A DNA stretch of 64,000 bases, taken from a virus. The stretch is taken from the IMG/VR virus record IMGVR_UViG_3300002835_000119, positions 1 to 64,000 of that record. One strand, 5' to 3'. The translations under genes were made by a program, and so were the position numbers. Below the pieces are notes generated by a model. It did no database searches. It was given only the letters and a program-made list of their open reading frames with translations, and was not told where the DNA came from. Shown one piece after another: positions 17,971 to 26,159 of the stretch (positions within the stretch are counted from its first letter, which is position 1; each line of letters opens with the position of its first letter).

Positions 17971-19455
17971 ATGATTTTAAGTGCTTGTATATTTGGGTAT
18001 GGTCCTATAGGTAAAGCTGTAGTAGACAAATTTACTTGTCTACCTGGCTACGGGAAAGACATAAGAATACACATAGTCTATGTAAAAAAGTTAAAAGACT
18101 TTCCAGAAGCTCAATTAAATAACCAAAACTTTTGGAAAATAAACAATAAATATTTCAATAATGAAAAATTAAGCATAACTATTGGTGACGACCACGAGTG
18201 GTTAAATTCAAGTGGATATATGGGGCACGATGTTATTTTTGATTGTTCGGAGAAAGACGATGACTTTTCGCAAGAAATTAACGATCAACTTAATTTAAAT
18301 AATAATTTTGTTTTATATAAATGTTCAAGCTTAGACTCTGTTGATGAGTTTATGGAGCCAATTTTAGATAGAATAACTAAACTCAGAAAATTAAAATTTA
18401 ATGAAAAAATTAAAGAACAAATAGACAGTTCGGTGTTTAGTGAAAAAAGTAACTACAAATTAACTTTGAATGCAAGAAAAACTTTTTATTCTGAGACAGA
18501 ATACAACTCAAAAAAAATTATTGAAGATGATCCAAAAAGAATATATGAAAATAATTCGAACGGGTTTAGATCAAAAAAAGAATTAGAAAAAACCCCCCTA
18601 TTATTTGCTGGCTGCTCGGTAACATACGGAGTGGGAGTCTCTATAGAAAACATTTGGGCGACTCAGGTGGCCAAACTTTTAAATTTAGATCATACAAATA
18701 TAGGTAAGTCTGGTGCTTCTACTGGTCAAATAGTAAATTCTATTTTTAAATATGTAGAAACATATGGGAACCCGGAGTATCTTTTTTGTCTTTTCCCTGA
18801 CTATAAAAGATTTTATGTGCCGGTAGATGGTGTGTTTTATGCAGAAAAATTAAATAACAAAAATAAAGTTCCTACAAATATAGAAAAAGAAAGTAGTGAA
18901 TCGAATAAAAAATTTTTTCAAACTGTATATTTGGGAGTAGAAAAAGAAAAAAATAATAAATTAATTAAACTTCCATATGACTATAGAAAAGTTTTTTCCG
19001 ATGATTTAGCAATATATGACGCAATGAAAAGCATTAGATATTTAGAGCAATACTGTAGGGCAGCGGACATAAAATTATTTTGGGCCACTTGGGATCCTGT
19101 ATTTAACGGATTAGTTATAGACTCTCAGCTTGAGCCAGACACAAGATTTGAGAAATTTTTTAATTTATACGATCACAATTTTGACTATTCCAGAATTAAG
19201 CTATCAGAAAATAGTATTAAAGAAATATTTTTTGACAACTATGCTGATTTTGAGCTGTGCTTATCTAGTCACATTAATCCGGGGGTTGAATGCACCTGCG
19301 GAACTTTGTGCCATGCAGAAATTAAAAAAGAATTTCCTGATGAATATTTTGCAGGTACCGACTCTGCTCTTGGCCACCCCCACTTTGGGGCTCACTGGCA
19401 CAGGCATGCTGCCGAAAGTTTTTATAACGAATTTACTAGAGCAAAATCCCGGTAA
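17971..19455 (+). CDS. Fusion of a Rossmann-like domain with an SGNH/GDSL-type hydrolase domain
   Basis: 494 aa. N-terminus SACIFGYGPIGKAVVDKF has G-x-G-x-x-G-x-x-V like homoserine-dehydrogenase-type NAD domains (about residues 1-140). After a Lys/Glu-rich linker, LLFAGCSVTYGVGV at about residue 211 resembles SGNH block I (GCSxTxGxG), GKSGASTGQ block II, and GHPHFGAHWH near the C-terminus the block V His. Such SGNH domains act as carbohydrate esterases or acyltransferases. Very AT-rich. Starts 2 bp after the oxygenase pair, so likely the same transcript. The domain reading is from motifs only. Confidence 0.7.
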   Translation: MILSACIFGYGPIGKAVVDKFTCLPGYGKDIRIHIVYVKKLKDFPEAQLNNQNFWKINNKYFNNEKLSITIGDDHEWLNSSGYMGHDVIFDCSEKDDDFSQEINDQLNLNNNFVLYKCSSLDSVDEFMEPILDRITKLRKLKFNEKIKEQIDSSVFSEKSNYKLTLNARKTFYSETEYNSKKIIEDDPKRIYENNSNGFRSKKELEKTPLLFAGCSVTYGVGVSIENIWATQVAKLLNLDHTNIGKSGASTGQIVNSIFKYVETYGNPEYLFCLFPDYKRFYVPVDGVFYAEKLNNKNKVPTNIEKESSESNKKFFQTVYLGVEKEKNNKLIKLPYDYRKVFSDDLAIYDAMKSIRYLEQYCRAADIKLFWATWDPVFNGLVIDSQLEPDTRFEKFFNLYDHNFDYSRIKLSENSIKEIFFDNYADFELCLSSHINPGVECTCGTLCHAEIKKEFPDEYFAGTDSALGHPHFGAHWHRHAAESFYNEFTRAKSR

Positions 19456-19475
19456 ACCTGTGCTAGGCTGTGGGC

Positions 19476-19814
19476 ATGGCACTAAATGACTTTGAGTATG
19501 TAGAAGATCCCTTGAAGGAGCCTTCGGGCTTTAGGGGGGCTTCGTTTTCCACCTTTGGGGAGGGGGATATGGAAATCTTTGAAGTCAGCATTGCCAAGGC
19601 CATCCTTAAGAAGCAAGAGGCGCTTAATGCGATAGACGCCCTTACTGATGCAGCTGGAGAATCCTGGTATGAACTGGGAGAGAAGATGGCTGAAAAAAGA
19701 TTTTTAGGAATACTTGACAAGTTTGAGGAGAACCTGCTAGATTCTGAGGAGGACGCCAAAATGACGATCCACCTAATAAGGAAAATGGTAGAGACTGATG
19801 GACAAGAAGAATAA
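19476..19814 (+). CDS. Hypothetical acidic protein, 112 aa
   Basis: Start 19476 chosen because TAGGCT at 19464-19469 lies six nt upstream (leaderless); GTG 19470 is possible. Acidic, helical, with a DAGESWYELGEKMAEK core. Heads a run of very short overlapping ORFs. A motif copy GACGCCCTTACTG lies at 19635. Confidence 0.66.
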   Translation: MALNDFEYVEDPLKEPSGFRGASFSTFGEGDMEIFEVSIAKAILKKQEALNAIDALTDAAGESWYELGEKMAEKRFLGILDKFEENLLDSEEDAKMTIHLIRKMVETDGQEE

Positions 19815-19965
19815 ATATTCCACTGATCAGCTAGCTGAGATCTTTGCAAAGATCGAGGTAGCAAAGATGCTAACCGACATGGGCGGAAAGCTAGCAAAAG
19901 AAGCAGCCAACGATTTAGCTTTTTTCAAAATCACCAATGAGATTCCTGACAGGGACGAAAAATAA
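19798..19965 (+). CDS. Small helical protein, 55 aa
   Basis: Overlaps the end of the previous gene and shares its stop base region with the next start. Amphipathic helix TDQLAEIFAKIEVAKML. No family. Identified from its overlap pattern and spacing. Confidence 0.55.
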   Translation: MDKKNKYSTDQLAEIFAKIEVAKMLTDMGGKLAKEAANDLAFFKITNEIPDRDEK

Positions 19966-20072
19966 TGGACGCCCTTATGCGGGAACTATTCGGATCTGCC
20001 TGGGCCTACTATGTTGCTTTTGCAATTTTAGGTATTTGGTTTGCGATTGAAAGATGGGGAAAGAGGAAGTAA
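19965..20072 (+). CDS. Single-pass membrane peptide, 35 aa
   Basis: MDALMRELFGSAWAYYVAF: one hydrophobic helix (WAYYVAFAILGIWFAI) with a basic tail ERWGKRK. TAATG overlap with the previous stop. The first codons form the motif ATGGACGCCCTTATG. Confidence 0.52.
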   Translation: MDALMRELFGSAWAYYVAFAILGIWFAIERWGKRK

Positions 20073-20200
20073 TGATTAAGTATTTATGGAAAAAGATCGA
20101 TTGGACCGTAGTTCAAGTTGTGATATTAGTTGGAATGCTGCCAGTGATGTTGGTTATTGGTGCATTGTTCTATCAACTATTTAGCGCAAAATATAGATAA
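20072..20200 (+). CDS. Single-pass membrane peptide, 42 aa
   Basis: TAATG overlap with the preceding stop. Hydrophobic core VVQVVILVGMLPVMLVIG flanked by basic ends (KKID..., SAKYR). With its neighbour it forms a pair of tiny membrane proteins, possibly accessory to membrane functions in infection (inference). Confidence 0.52.
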   Translation: MIKYLWKKIDWTVVQVVILVGMLPVMLVIGALFYQLFSAKYR

Positions 20201-20209
20201 AATAAATTT

Positions 20210-20362
20210 ATGTTTCGCATAAATTTTAGACATTACCCCCCAAGTCGATTTGCAGTAGAGAAGCATTACGGGATATGCTTTGAGTGGCACCCTAAAAGAA
20301 AAGGCGTAGACTTCTTTTGGGGTAGGCACGTATATACGTTTTGGGTAGGAAGAAGTTACTAA
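20210..20362 (+). CDS. Small aromatic/basic protein, 50 aa
   Basis: Rich in Phe, Tyr, Trp, Arg and His (FRHYPPSRFAVEKHYG, VYTFWVGRSY). Leaderless: TAAAAT at 20198-20203, ATG six nt later. No family. Confidence 0.55.
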   Translation: MFRINFRHYPPSRFAVEKHYGICFEWHPKRKGVDFFWGRHVYTFWVGRSY

Positions 20363-20365
20363 TAA

Positions 20366-20605
20366 ATGAGTGAAAAAATTTTGCACTGGTGCGAGGTGTG
20401 CGACACCGAAGCTGAGCTGACATCTGAGGAGGGGTTCAGTCGGGGCTGGGACTTCCCGCCGAGGATGGGTGCTTGGGGAATTGTGTCTCCCCGCACTTGC
20501 CCAAAATGTTTTATAGATAAAACTGCTTGGTTTGCATTAGCCAGTAAAGAGACGTTGACTGAAAGACACCTGCTAACAATTGAAAGAATTAGGGGAGAGC
20601 TGTAA
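20366..20605 (+). CDS. Zinc-ribbon protein, 79 aa
   Basis: CEVC near the N-terminus and CPKC at about residue 47 make a two-knuckle ribbon around PPRMGAWGIVSPRT. Small phage proteins of this kind usually bind nucleic acid or protein; no specific role. Stop and next ATG overlap by one base. Confidence 0.68.
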   Translation: MSEKILHWCEVCDTEAELTSEEGFSRGWDFPPRMGAWGIVSPRTCPKCFIDKTAWFALASKETLTERHLLTIERIRGEL

Positions 20606-20913
20606 TGAAGCGTCACGAATCTTTTAATGAACTTGAAGAGGCCATAAAAATTGGTGAATACAGAAAGCGTCAGCACAATAAAAAGAAAGCAAAAGTGAAT
20701 AAGGAAGATTGGCAGTGCGGCGACTGCGGGACTGTCTACAGTTATAAAGTGCAAAGTTGCACCAGCCCTGAGCTAGATCGATGGGCTCTTAGAAAGTTTC
20801 AAGAGGGCTACGAGTACGGGGTATCTGTAGCTGAAAAAGAAGTTGGCAGACTAAAGGATGCAATACAGACTGTTGAAGACTTTGGTTTTGAAGTAGTGTT
20901 TAGTAGGAGATAA
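20605..20913 (+). CDS. Hypothetical protein with CxxC knuckle, 102 aa
   Basis: Basic N-terminal helix (RKRQHNKKKAKVNKED), then CGDC at about residue 38, then an acidic helical C-terminus (FQEGYEYGVSVAEKEVGRL). Overlaps the previous gene by one base. Confidence 0.65.
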   Translation: MKRHESFNELEEAIKIGEYRKRQHNKKKAKVNKEDWQCGDCGTVYSYKVQSCTSPELDRWALRKFQEGYEYGVSVAEKEVGRLKDAIQTVEDFGFEVVFSRR

Positions 20914-20915
20914 AC

Positions 20916-21068
20916 GTGAATCCAGAAGATATTTCAAAGATGATAGACGCCGTCACTCAGTATGGTGAGATTATGGGCGGTATGAGAAATCAGCTTATAG
21001 CCCAGGGGTTTAGCGAGGAAATGGCCGAGCAGTTAGTGTTGGAAGTTATTAGAAAGGCAACCGCATGA
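20916..21068 (+). CDS. Small helical protein, 50 aa
   Basis: GTG start with AGGAG 7 nt upstream. Helical, Met-rich centre (YGEIMGGMRNQLIAQGFS). ATGA overlap with the next gene. Encodes IDAVTQ in a variant of the GACGCC motif. Confidence 0.58.
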   Translation: MNPEDISKMIDAVTQYGEIMGGMRNQLIAQGFSEEMAEQLVLEVIRKATA

Positions 21069-21406
21069 GTTTTGAGAGATTTGGCAGCTCGGATGTTTAC
21101 ATCTACGAGCACGTGGGTGGATTTATTGAGTGCTGTGGTTGCTCTTTGGCACTACCTGATGGGGACGAGATTTTTGGGTTTACCTCTCTAAAAACTCCCC
21201 GGGAAGCTTTGTCACACTTAGATTTGCATGAAGAAATCGGGGATGATATCGGAGGAGCTCGCCGGAGGATTGAGAAAGAGTACGAAGATTTAGACGCCCC
21301 TATTGAACCTTACGTTGAAGATCCTGAAGTGGCCAAAAAGCGAAGGGCTAGAATGAGGGAGTTATTTCCAAATAGCCGGTTTAGGGATGTCAGTAACGGA
21401 GAATAA
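21065..21406 (+). CDS. Conserved phage-type protein with ECCGC motif
   Basis: 113 aa: SSDVYIYEHVGGFIECCGC, then a His-containing segment (ALSHLDLHEEIGD). I recall this DVYxxEHVGGFxECCxC start from other actinophage proteins of unknown function. Possibly metal-binding. Confidence 0.7.
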   Translation: MSFERFGSSDVYIYEHVGGFIECCGCSLALPDGDEIFGFTSLKTPREALSHLDLHEEIGDDIGGARRRIEKEYEDLDAPIEPYVEDPEVAKKRRARMRELFPNSRFRDVSNGE

Positions 21407-21634
21407 ATGCCAATAATGACAAGAGAAGGCCATTGCGAGTTTGATGGCTGCGAGAAACAGATTAAAGCAAAGCGGCTTTGTCAGTATCACTATCACAAGG
21501 CTTTGTATCCAAGGAACTGCGATAGGCCTAATGTCATTCTAAAAAAGAAAAAGGTAGATACTCTTAACGGAGCAGAACTCTGGGCGTTAATTGAAGCAGA
21601 CCTAAAAAGCGGAAAGTTAAAACTAAATAGGTAA
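21407..21634 (+). CDS. Small zinc-binding protein, 75 aa
   Basis: HCEFDGCEKQIKAKRLCQYH then YHK: a C-x4-C...C-x2-H arrangement typical of short phage zinc fingers, followed by a Lys-rich linker. Starts directly after the preceding stop. Confidence 0.68.
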   Translation: MPIMTREGHCEFDGCEKQIKAKRLCQYHYHKALYPRNCDRPNVILKKKKVDTLNGAELWALIEADLKSGKLKLNR

Positions 21635-21639
21635 CCACT

Positions 21640-21792
21640 GTGACTACTTGGATCGTTTACACTAAAAAAGAGAATTCTCCTCTCTGGAAGAGCGACAACA
21701 AAAACGACTTGGATATAATAGTTCGGAAATTGCCAGATGCTATTAGCACTAAGCTTTATGTGGCAGAAGCTAAAAAACAGGAGAAAAAATGA
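21640..21792 (+). CDS. Small hypothetical protein, 50 aa
   Basis: GTG start; TTWIVYTKKENSPLWKSDN. ATGA overlap with the next gene supports translation. Ends with a Lys-rich tail. No family. Confidence 0.55.
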   Translation: MTTWIVYTKKENSPLWKSDNKNDLDIIVRKLPDAISTKLYVAEAKKQEKK

Positions 21793-22067
21793 AACTATTA
21801 GTTAACCACTGCTCGCACGGGTTTACTTTGTCTGAGCGTCAGAAGACTCTTTTCCCGGAGCTGCAGACTGTTCCATACATGAAGGTGTCAGACGTAAACC
21901 GAGCTGACGAGCGTCTTATTGCTTCGTTTGAGGCTGGAGACAACCGTGGCGATGGCGGATCAACTCTAGCTATCGTAGAGATTCCAGACGGCGCTCGCTT
22001 TAGAATCATCTCTCGAGATGGATATGAAGAAGTTGTTTGGACTATGGGAGAGCTTCACAGCGCATAA
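21789..22067 (+). CDS. Hypothetical protein, 92 aa
   Basis: KLLVNHCSHGFTLSERQKTL then DERLIASFEAGDNRGDGGST and a beta-rich C-terminus (FRIISRDGYEEVVW). AGGAG upstream. No family, but fully in line with the operon spacing. Confidence 0.66.
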   Translation: MKLLVNHCSHGFTLSERQKTLFPELQTVPYMKVSDVNRADERLIASFEAGDNRGDGGSTLAIVEIPDGARFRIISRDGYEEVVWTMGELHSA

Positions 22068-22345
22068 TGTCCGCTAAATATCTTGGCAAAAATTCCTGGG
22101 TAGATGACTACAATCATGTAATTGTAAACGTCCATGCAAGTAATAAGTGCAAGAATGACTACTGCACTCTCCATAACCCCTCTGATCATCATATGTTAGG
22201 ATTTCCTCAGAGGTGGAGGCAAGATCGCCATATTATGGAAAGAATGTGCCCTCACGGTGTTGGACATCCGGACCCAGACGATATTGCTTTAAATACTGTT
22301 CATGGGTGCGACGGGTGCTGCGTTAAGGAGATATTTAATGGCTAA
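22067..22345 (+). CDS. Cys/His-rich hypothetical protein, 92 aa
   Basis: Starts on the last base of the previous stop. CKNDYCTLHNPSDHH, MCPHGVGHPDPDD and HGCDGCC give at least six potential metal ligands. Predicted zinc protein; specific role unknown. Confidence 0.68.
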   Translation: MSAKYLGKNSWVDDYNHVIVNVHASNKCKNDYCTLHNPSDHHMLGFPQRWRQDRHIMERMCPHGVGHPDPDDIALNTVHGCDGCCVKEIFNG

Positions 22346-22532
22346 GTTTGAAGGAACCCCAGAGGAAATGGCTGCATTTGAAAAAGGTGTAGCCACTGAG
22401 CGGGAACGAATTCTAAAGATTTTAAGAAAGTTTCACCAGACTTTTGGGTCAGGGGATATTGCTGAATCGACAACAATGATGGAAACCAAGTACATGTACA
22501 ACTTCATCATTGACGCCAGACCAGTTAAATAG
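22338..22532 (+). CDS. Small helical protein of the FEKGV/ERxRI type
   Basis: 64 aa; AAFEKGVATERERILKILRK matches the helix of the protein at 16356-16553. AAGGAG upstream, 8-bp overlap with the previous gene. Function unknown. Confidence 0.62.
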   Translation: MAKFEGTPEEMAAFEKGVATERERILKILRKFHQTFGSGDIAESTTMMETKYMYNFIIDARPVK

Positions 22533-22550
22533 CTTGAGTTAGTAGCCAAA

Positions 22551-23987
22551 ATGAAAATTCTTGGCATAAATGAGACAACGCACGATGCTGCAGTTTGTCT
22601 TATTGAAAATGGCGAAGTTCTATTTGCTGGTCATGCCGAGCGTTACAGCAAAGAAAAGAACGACTGGTTCACTAACGATGCTCTTATAGCAGATGCCCTT
22701 ACTTATGGGACCCCCGACAAGATTGCCTACTACGAGGACTACTGGCTAAAGAAGCTAAGGATTGCTAGGCATGGTGGGTTGGGGGGAGGAAAACCATACT
22801 TTAAGTCGAGCCGATTGCTTAGGGGAATTCCAGTAAAAGATTTTAAGCACCACCAGTCTCATGCTGCTGCTGGGTATTACACGTCCAACATGGCAGACGC
22901 CCTTATTGTCGTGCTAGACGCCATCGGAGAATTCCAGACTTCCACTGTGTGGGTGGGGGAGGGCGACAAGATTAACCTAGTCTGGGAGCAAAAATATCCA
23001 GTTAGCTTCGGTCTTTTTTACTCTGCTTTCACCAAACTAATTGGTCTTAAGCCAAATGAAGAAGAGTACATCATGATGGGTATGGCAGCCTATGGTGATG
23101 CCAATAGATATTATGAAAAAGTCAGACAATATTTTCCAGTCTTTGATCGTCAAAAATATAACTTCCACTCTGGCATTATTGACTGGAAAGAGCCGGTAGA
23201 AGGTCAGGCTAGATTTGATTTAGCAGCTGCAGTACAAAAAGTATTTGAGGATCGTCTCATGGAATTCATGGGGTTTGCAAAAAGTATTACTAGAAAAAAG
23301 AATCTAGTCTTTATGGGCGGCTGTGCTTTGAATAGCAAAGCTAACACCCTGCTGCGGAACATATTTAAAAATGTTTGGATCATGCCTAATCCAGGGGACG
23401 CTGGGTCGGCTTTAGGGGCTGCTGCAGCTTTGTATGGCAAGCATTTGAATTGGCAGGGGCCGTACTTAGGTCATGGGGTTGGGGGAGACTATCCAGTAGA
23501 GAAAATACTAAACGCCCTTATTGTCGACAAGATAGCGCCAGTAGCATCTGGTAGAGCTGAGTATGGTCCGAGGGCATTGGGAAACCGAAGTATCTTGGCG
23601 GATCCGAGAGATCCTGATATTAAAGACAAGGTAAACCTAATCAAGAAGCGGGAGTTGTTTAGACCGTTTGCTCCGGTGGTTATGGAGGAACATGCTAGCG
23701 AGTGGTTTGACATGAACTACACTTCGCCTTACATGCAGTACACGCCTAGATGTCTTAAGCCAGAGTTAATTCCTAGTGTGGTCCACGCCGACGGAACTGC
23801 CAGGGTCCAGACTGTAACTGCCCGGCAGCATCCCGGTCTATATCAGGTATTACAGAAGTGGTATAGCCTTACCGGTGTACCAGTGCTATTAAACACTAGT
23901 TTGAATATTAAAGGGCAGCCTATAATAAACGACGCTAGTGATGTGAAAGAATGGACCAAATATTATGGCAGGGAGATCATAAGCTAA
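22551..23987 (+). CDS. Carbamoyltransferase, NodU/CmcH family
   Basis: 478 aa. KILGINETTHDAAVCL, FKHHQSHAAAGYY (metal-binding His), MGMAAYGD, FMGGCALNSKANT and AEYGPRALGNRSIL, followed by FRPFAPVV, are the successive hallmarks of this family. It transfers a carbamoyl group from carbamoyl phosphate via carbamoyl-adenylate to a hydroxyl of a sugar or similar acceptor. Relatives in phages have been linked to DNA-base hypermodification and to glycan decoration; neither can be decided here. Two motif copies (22896, 23511) lie inside. Confidence 0.93.
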   Translation: MKILGINETTHDAAVCLIENGEVLFAGHAERYSKEKNDWFTNDALIADALTYGTPDKIAYYEDYWLKKLRIARHGGLGGGKPYFKSSRLLRGIPVKDFKHHQSHAAAGYYTSNMADALIVVLDAIGEFQTSTVWVGEGDKINLVWEQKYPVSFGLFYSAFTKLIGLKPNEEEYIMMGMAAYGDANRYYEKVRQYFPVFDRQKYNFHSGIIDWKEPVEGQARFDLAAAVQKVFEDRLMEFMGFAKSITRKKNLVFMGGCALNSKANTLLRNIFKNVWIMPNPGDAGSALGAAAALYGKHLNWQGPYLGHGVGGDYPVEKILNALIVDKIAPVASGRAEYGPRALGNRSILADPRDPDIKDKVNLIKKRELFRPFAPVVMEEHASEWFDMNYTSPYMQYTPRCLKPELIPSVVHADGTARVQTVTARQHPGLYQVLQKWYSLTGVPVLLNTSLNIKGQPIINDASDVKEWTKYYGREIIS

Positions 23988-24082
23988 TGATTATTCTTTA
24001 CTACCTCGAGAAGGCGTATAAGAAAGTAAAAAACTTTATATTTCCAAAGAAAAACAACGATAAAGACAGGTTTATATACTGA
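23987..24082 (+). CDS. Tiny basic protein, 31 aa
   Basis: TAATG overlap on both sides: begins on the last base of the carbamoyltransferase stop and ends on the first base of the next start. Basic and aromatic (YYLEKAYKKVKNF). Called only from this coupling. Confidence 0.42.
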   Translation: MIILYYLEKAYKKVKNFIFPKKNNDKDRFIY

Positions 24083-24324
24083 TGTCGTATTTTGACAAAT
24101 TTGATCGGGAGATTGTTTTGGACCTAGATGAAGCAACGAAGCTTGCAGTAAAGGTTGTGATGAAGGAGGGGGAGCTACAATTTAGGGAACTTTTGATAGA
24201 CGTTCTTAAGAAAGAAATAGCAGACGCTCGGGGGGCCCTTAAAGTTGAGCCAAATCTTGAGTGGGAAGATGGCCTCGAATACTGCATCCATCTGCTCAAA
24301 AACATGGATTCAGACGCTAGCTAG
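24082..24324 (+). CDS. Hypothetical acidic protein, 80 aa
   Basis: Helical, charged (KFDREIVLDLDEATKLAV; LRELLIDVLKKEIAD-like heptads). Starts on the previous stop base. No family. Confidence 0.6.
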   Translation: MSYFDKFDREIVLDLDEATKLAVKVVMKEGELQFRELLIDVLKKEIADARGALKVEPNLEWEDGLEYCIHLLKNMDSDAS

Positions 24325-24351
24325 AATAGTTAAAAAGACTTAGGAGAATTT

Positions 24352-24705
24352 ATGTGCGGTGGAAACTGCGGTTGTGGCAGCTCTTTTGACGAAGAGGGCC
24401 TATTTGAAAAACCAGCTAAGCCTAGGGTTAATCCGGCTACGTTAGAAGAGGACAGCAAAGCTTCTTTCAATACTGGGTACGCCGAAGGATTTAGACACGC
24501 CAGGGAAGTTTTCTGGGAGGAGTTCCAGATCAAAGCTAGCGACGCAAAGATGGTTGCAAAGTATTTGGCTGAGGAAGATCCTGGTGCCCTAGAAGTTGAC
24601 GGCTTAAGAATTGTTGCTGCTACCTATCTTCATGCTTCAGACGTAATTATTAGGGACCGCAGAGAATACCCTGGCTACATCGAAAAAGACGAAAAGCTTT
24701 TTTAG
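24352..24705 (+). CDS. Hypothetical protein with Cys-rich N-terminus, 117 aa
   Basis: MCGGNCGCGSSFDEEG at the N-terminus, then a helical part (GYAEGFRHAREVFWEEF, AKMVAKYLAEEDPGA). AGGAG 7 nt upstream. Followed by a near-motif GACGCCCACG just after the stop. Confidence 0.65.
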   Translation: MCGGNCGCGSSFDEEGLFEKPAKPRVNPATLEEDSKASFNTGYAEGFRHAREVFWEEFQIKASDAKMVAKYLAEEDPGALEVDGLRIVAATYLHASDVIIRDRREYPGYIEKDEKLF

Positions 24706-24740
24706 TAGACGCCCACGTGGGTAAGTATTAGTGTGTAGAT

Positions 24741-25238
24741 ATGGAAGACTCCGAAAAAAGATTTCTTTATAGGTTTGAGCATTACGAGCCGCTGGATGGA
24801 GAAGTTTATGTTGAATGGCTTTGGCTGAAGCGGGATGAAATTATTCCATATGCGGCTGAGGGCGAGACTTCTTTTAGAATAGCCACCAAAGACGAAGAAG
24901 ATCTTTATAACGAAGCATATGCAGACGGCTACTCTATTGCTGCTTTGATTGAGTATGAGTCTCAGTATGACGGCATAACATTTCGTGTTGAATTGGATAA
25001 AAGTGGCGATTTAGATTTCACTAGCAAAAAAATGTTTCAATGCGCCGTTTGCAATCGTCATTTAGATTTTGAAGACAATGTTGCTTCTGCTGGCGGTATG
25101 TACTTAGGAGCTGTCAGAGACGAAAAGCTTTGGCACATTTGCTATGACTGCGCACAAGGAAGAGCTGAAGTAGAGTGGATTGAACAAGGGTGGGTATGGG
25201 ACGATGACTCTTGGTCAGCGGACGAAAAGAATAGCTAA
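24741..25238 (+). CDS. Hypothetical acidic protein with two Cys pairs, 165 aa
   Basis: Acidic (many Glu/Asp and Trp). CAVC at about residue 101 and CYDC at about 136 could form a zinc ribbon. Leaderless: TAGTGT at 24729-24734, ATG six nt later. Confidence 0.68.
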   Translation: MEDSEKRFLYRFEHYEPLDGEVYVEWLWLKRDEIIPYAAEGETSFRIATKDEEDLYNEAYADGYSIAALIEYESQYDGITFRVELDKSGDLDFTSKKMFQCAVCNRHLDFEDNVASAGGMYLGAVRDEKLWHICYDCAQGRAEVEWIEQGWVWDDDSWSADEKNS

Positions 25239-25482
25239 ACCATACATTGCTCAATACAAGCGATCCCCGTGGTGGGTTAAGAGTTTAACGCTTGGTTTGA
25301 TTGGTCTAATTATTCTGCCAGATCCCTTTGACTGGTTTCCGGGGGTCGCTTTTCTAGACGAGCTTTTGTATGCTACGCTACTGCTTAAGTTGCTTTACAA
25401 ATACGGGGCATTGCCCAGCGAAGTAAAAACAAGCCCAAAAGATTTAGTAAAAGAAATATTGAGGAAAGATGAATCTAGATGA
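25204..25482 (+). CDS. DUF1232-like small membrane protein
   Basis: 92 aa from ATG 25204 (inside the end of the previous gene). SLTLGLIGLIILPDPFDWFP contains the P-D-x-x-D-x-x-P element of YkvA/DUF1232 proteins, plus a second hydrophobic stretch LLYATLLLKLLYKYG. Function of the family unknown. A longer TTG start at 25180 is less likely. Confidence 0.62.
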   Translation: MTLGQRTKRIAKPYIAQYKRSPWWVKSLTLGLIGLIILPDPFDWFPGVAFLDELLYATLLLKLLYKYGALPSEVKTSPKDLVKEILRKDESR

Positions 25483-25756
25483 GTTCAGAAAAATCGCGCA
25501 CAAGCATTATCAATTCGCTGAAGACGTTTTGGTCAAAAAACAAAATGATTACGGTCCCACTAACATTAGTCGCTCTCCCGGTGGTCCTCTTAATGGTCTC
25601 CGTGTACGTATACATGACAAGGTTTCACGGATCAACCATCTCATCGATTCGGGAGTCACGCCAGAAAACGAATCGCTAAAAGACTCTTTTCTAGATCTAG
25701 CTAACTACAGCATTATTGCCATGATGGTATTGGACGGGGAATGGCCAGAAAAGTAA
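25469..25756 (+). CDS. DUF1599 / Nmad1-like protein
   Basis: 95 aa: VKKQNDYGPTNISRSPGGPL, LRVRIHDKVSRINHLI and LKDSFLDLANYSIIAMM fit the family named nucleotide-modification-associated domain 1 (K-x-x-D-Y-G...R-x-x-D-K...D-x-x-D-L-A-N-Y). The family name comes from phage DNA-modification loci; biochemistry is unproven. Overlaps its neighbours on both sides. Confidence 0.75.
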   Translation: MNLDEFRKIAHKHYQFAEDVLVKKQNDYGPTNISRSPGGPLNGLRVRIHDKVSRINHLIDSGVTPENESLKDSFLDLANYSIIAMMVLDGEWPEK

Positions 25757-25920
25757 ACGTCTCTTACGAAAGCCTTCGTCAAGAGGGACGCGAAGAAGTT
25801 TTGGAATGGCTAAGGCAGCACGAGATTATCAGCTACAGCAAGCCTGAGAATAAATACTTTGTTTTTAATCAAGACAGTAAGTGGTTACTGTTTTTGCCCT
25901 GGGAAAAATCAGAGAAATAG
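25741..25920 (+). CDS. Small hypothetical protein, 59 aa
   Basis: ARKVNVSYESLRQEGREEVLEW start, then YFVFNQDSKWLLFLPWE. 16-bp overlap with the DUF1599 gene. No family. Confidence 0.58.
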   Translation: MARKVNVSYESLRQEGREEVLEWLRQHEIISYSKPENKYFVFNQDSKWLLFLPWEKSEK

Positions 25921-25959
25921 CTCGCTGGTAGACTGGTCATACGTTTGTTTAGGAGCGCT

Positions 25960-26151
25960 ATGACTAATCATCCACCTATGTTCGCATCTCAGGCTGCGGA
26001 CCAAAAGAAATGGGACGAGGGCTTTAAGGCTGGCATTGCAGAAGCTCTACATGAACTATCTTCGGCTGTTGAAAAAAATTCAGATTTAGAGGGTCCAACT
26101 AAGGACTGGGTATCAGAGCTTTCAACAAAAATCACTAAAAAATATCTTTAG
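25960..26151 (+). CDS. Small helical protein, 63 aa
   Basis: ATG 25960 has AGGAG 7 nt upstream; TTG 25945 is poorer. KKWDEGFKAGIAEALHELSS resembles loosely the FEKGV-type helices at 16356 and 22338. Confidence 0.6.
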   Translation: MTNHPPMFASQAADQKKWDEGFKAGIAEALHELSSAVEKNSDLEGPTKDWVSELSTKITKKYL

Positions 26152-26159
26152 GGGATCTT

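Noticed and set aside
25479-25679. Alternative-frame ORF with a hydrophobic helix inside the DUF1599 gene
   Set aside because: The DUF1599 frame has clear family residues; the other frame lacks a ribosome site and is fully nested.
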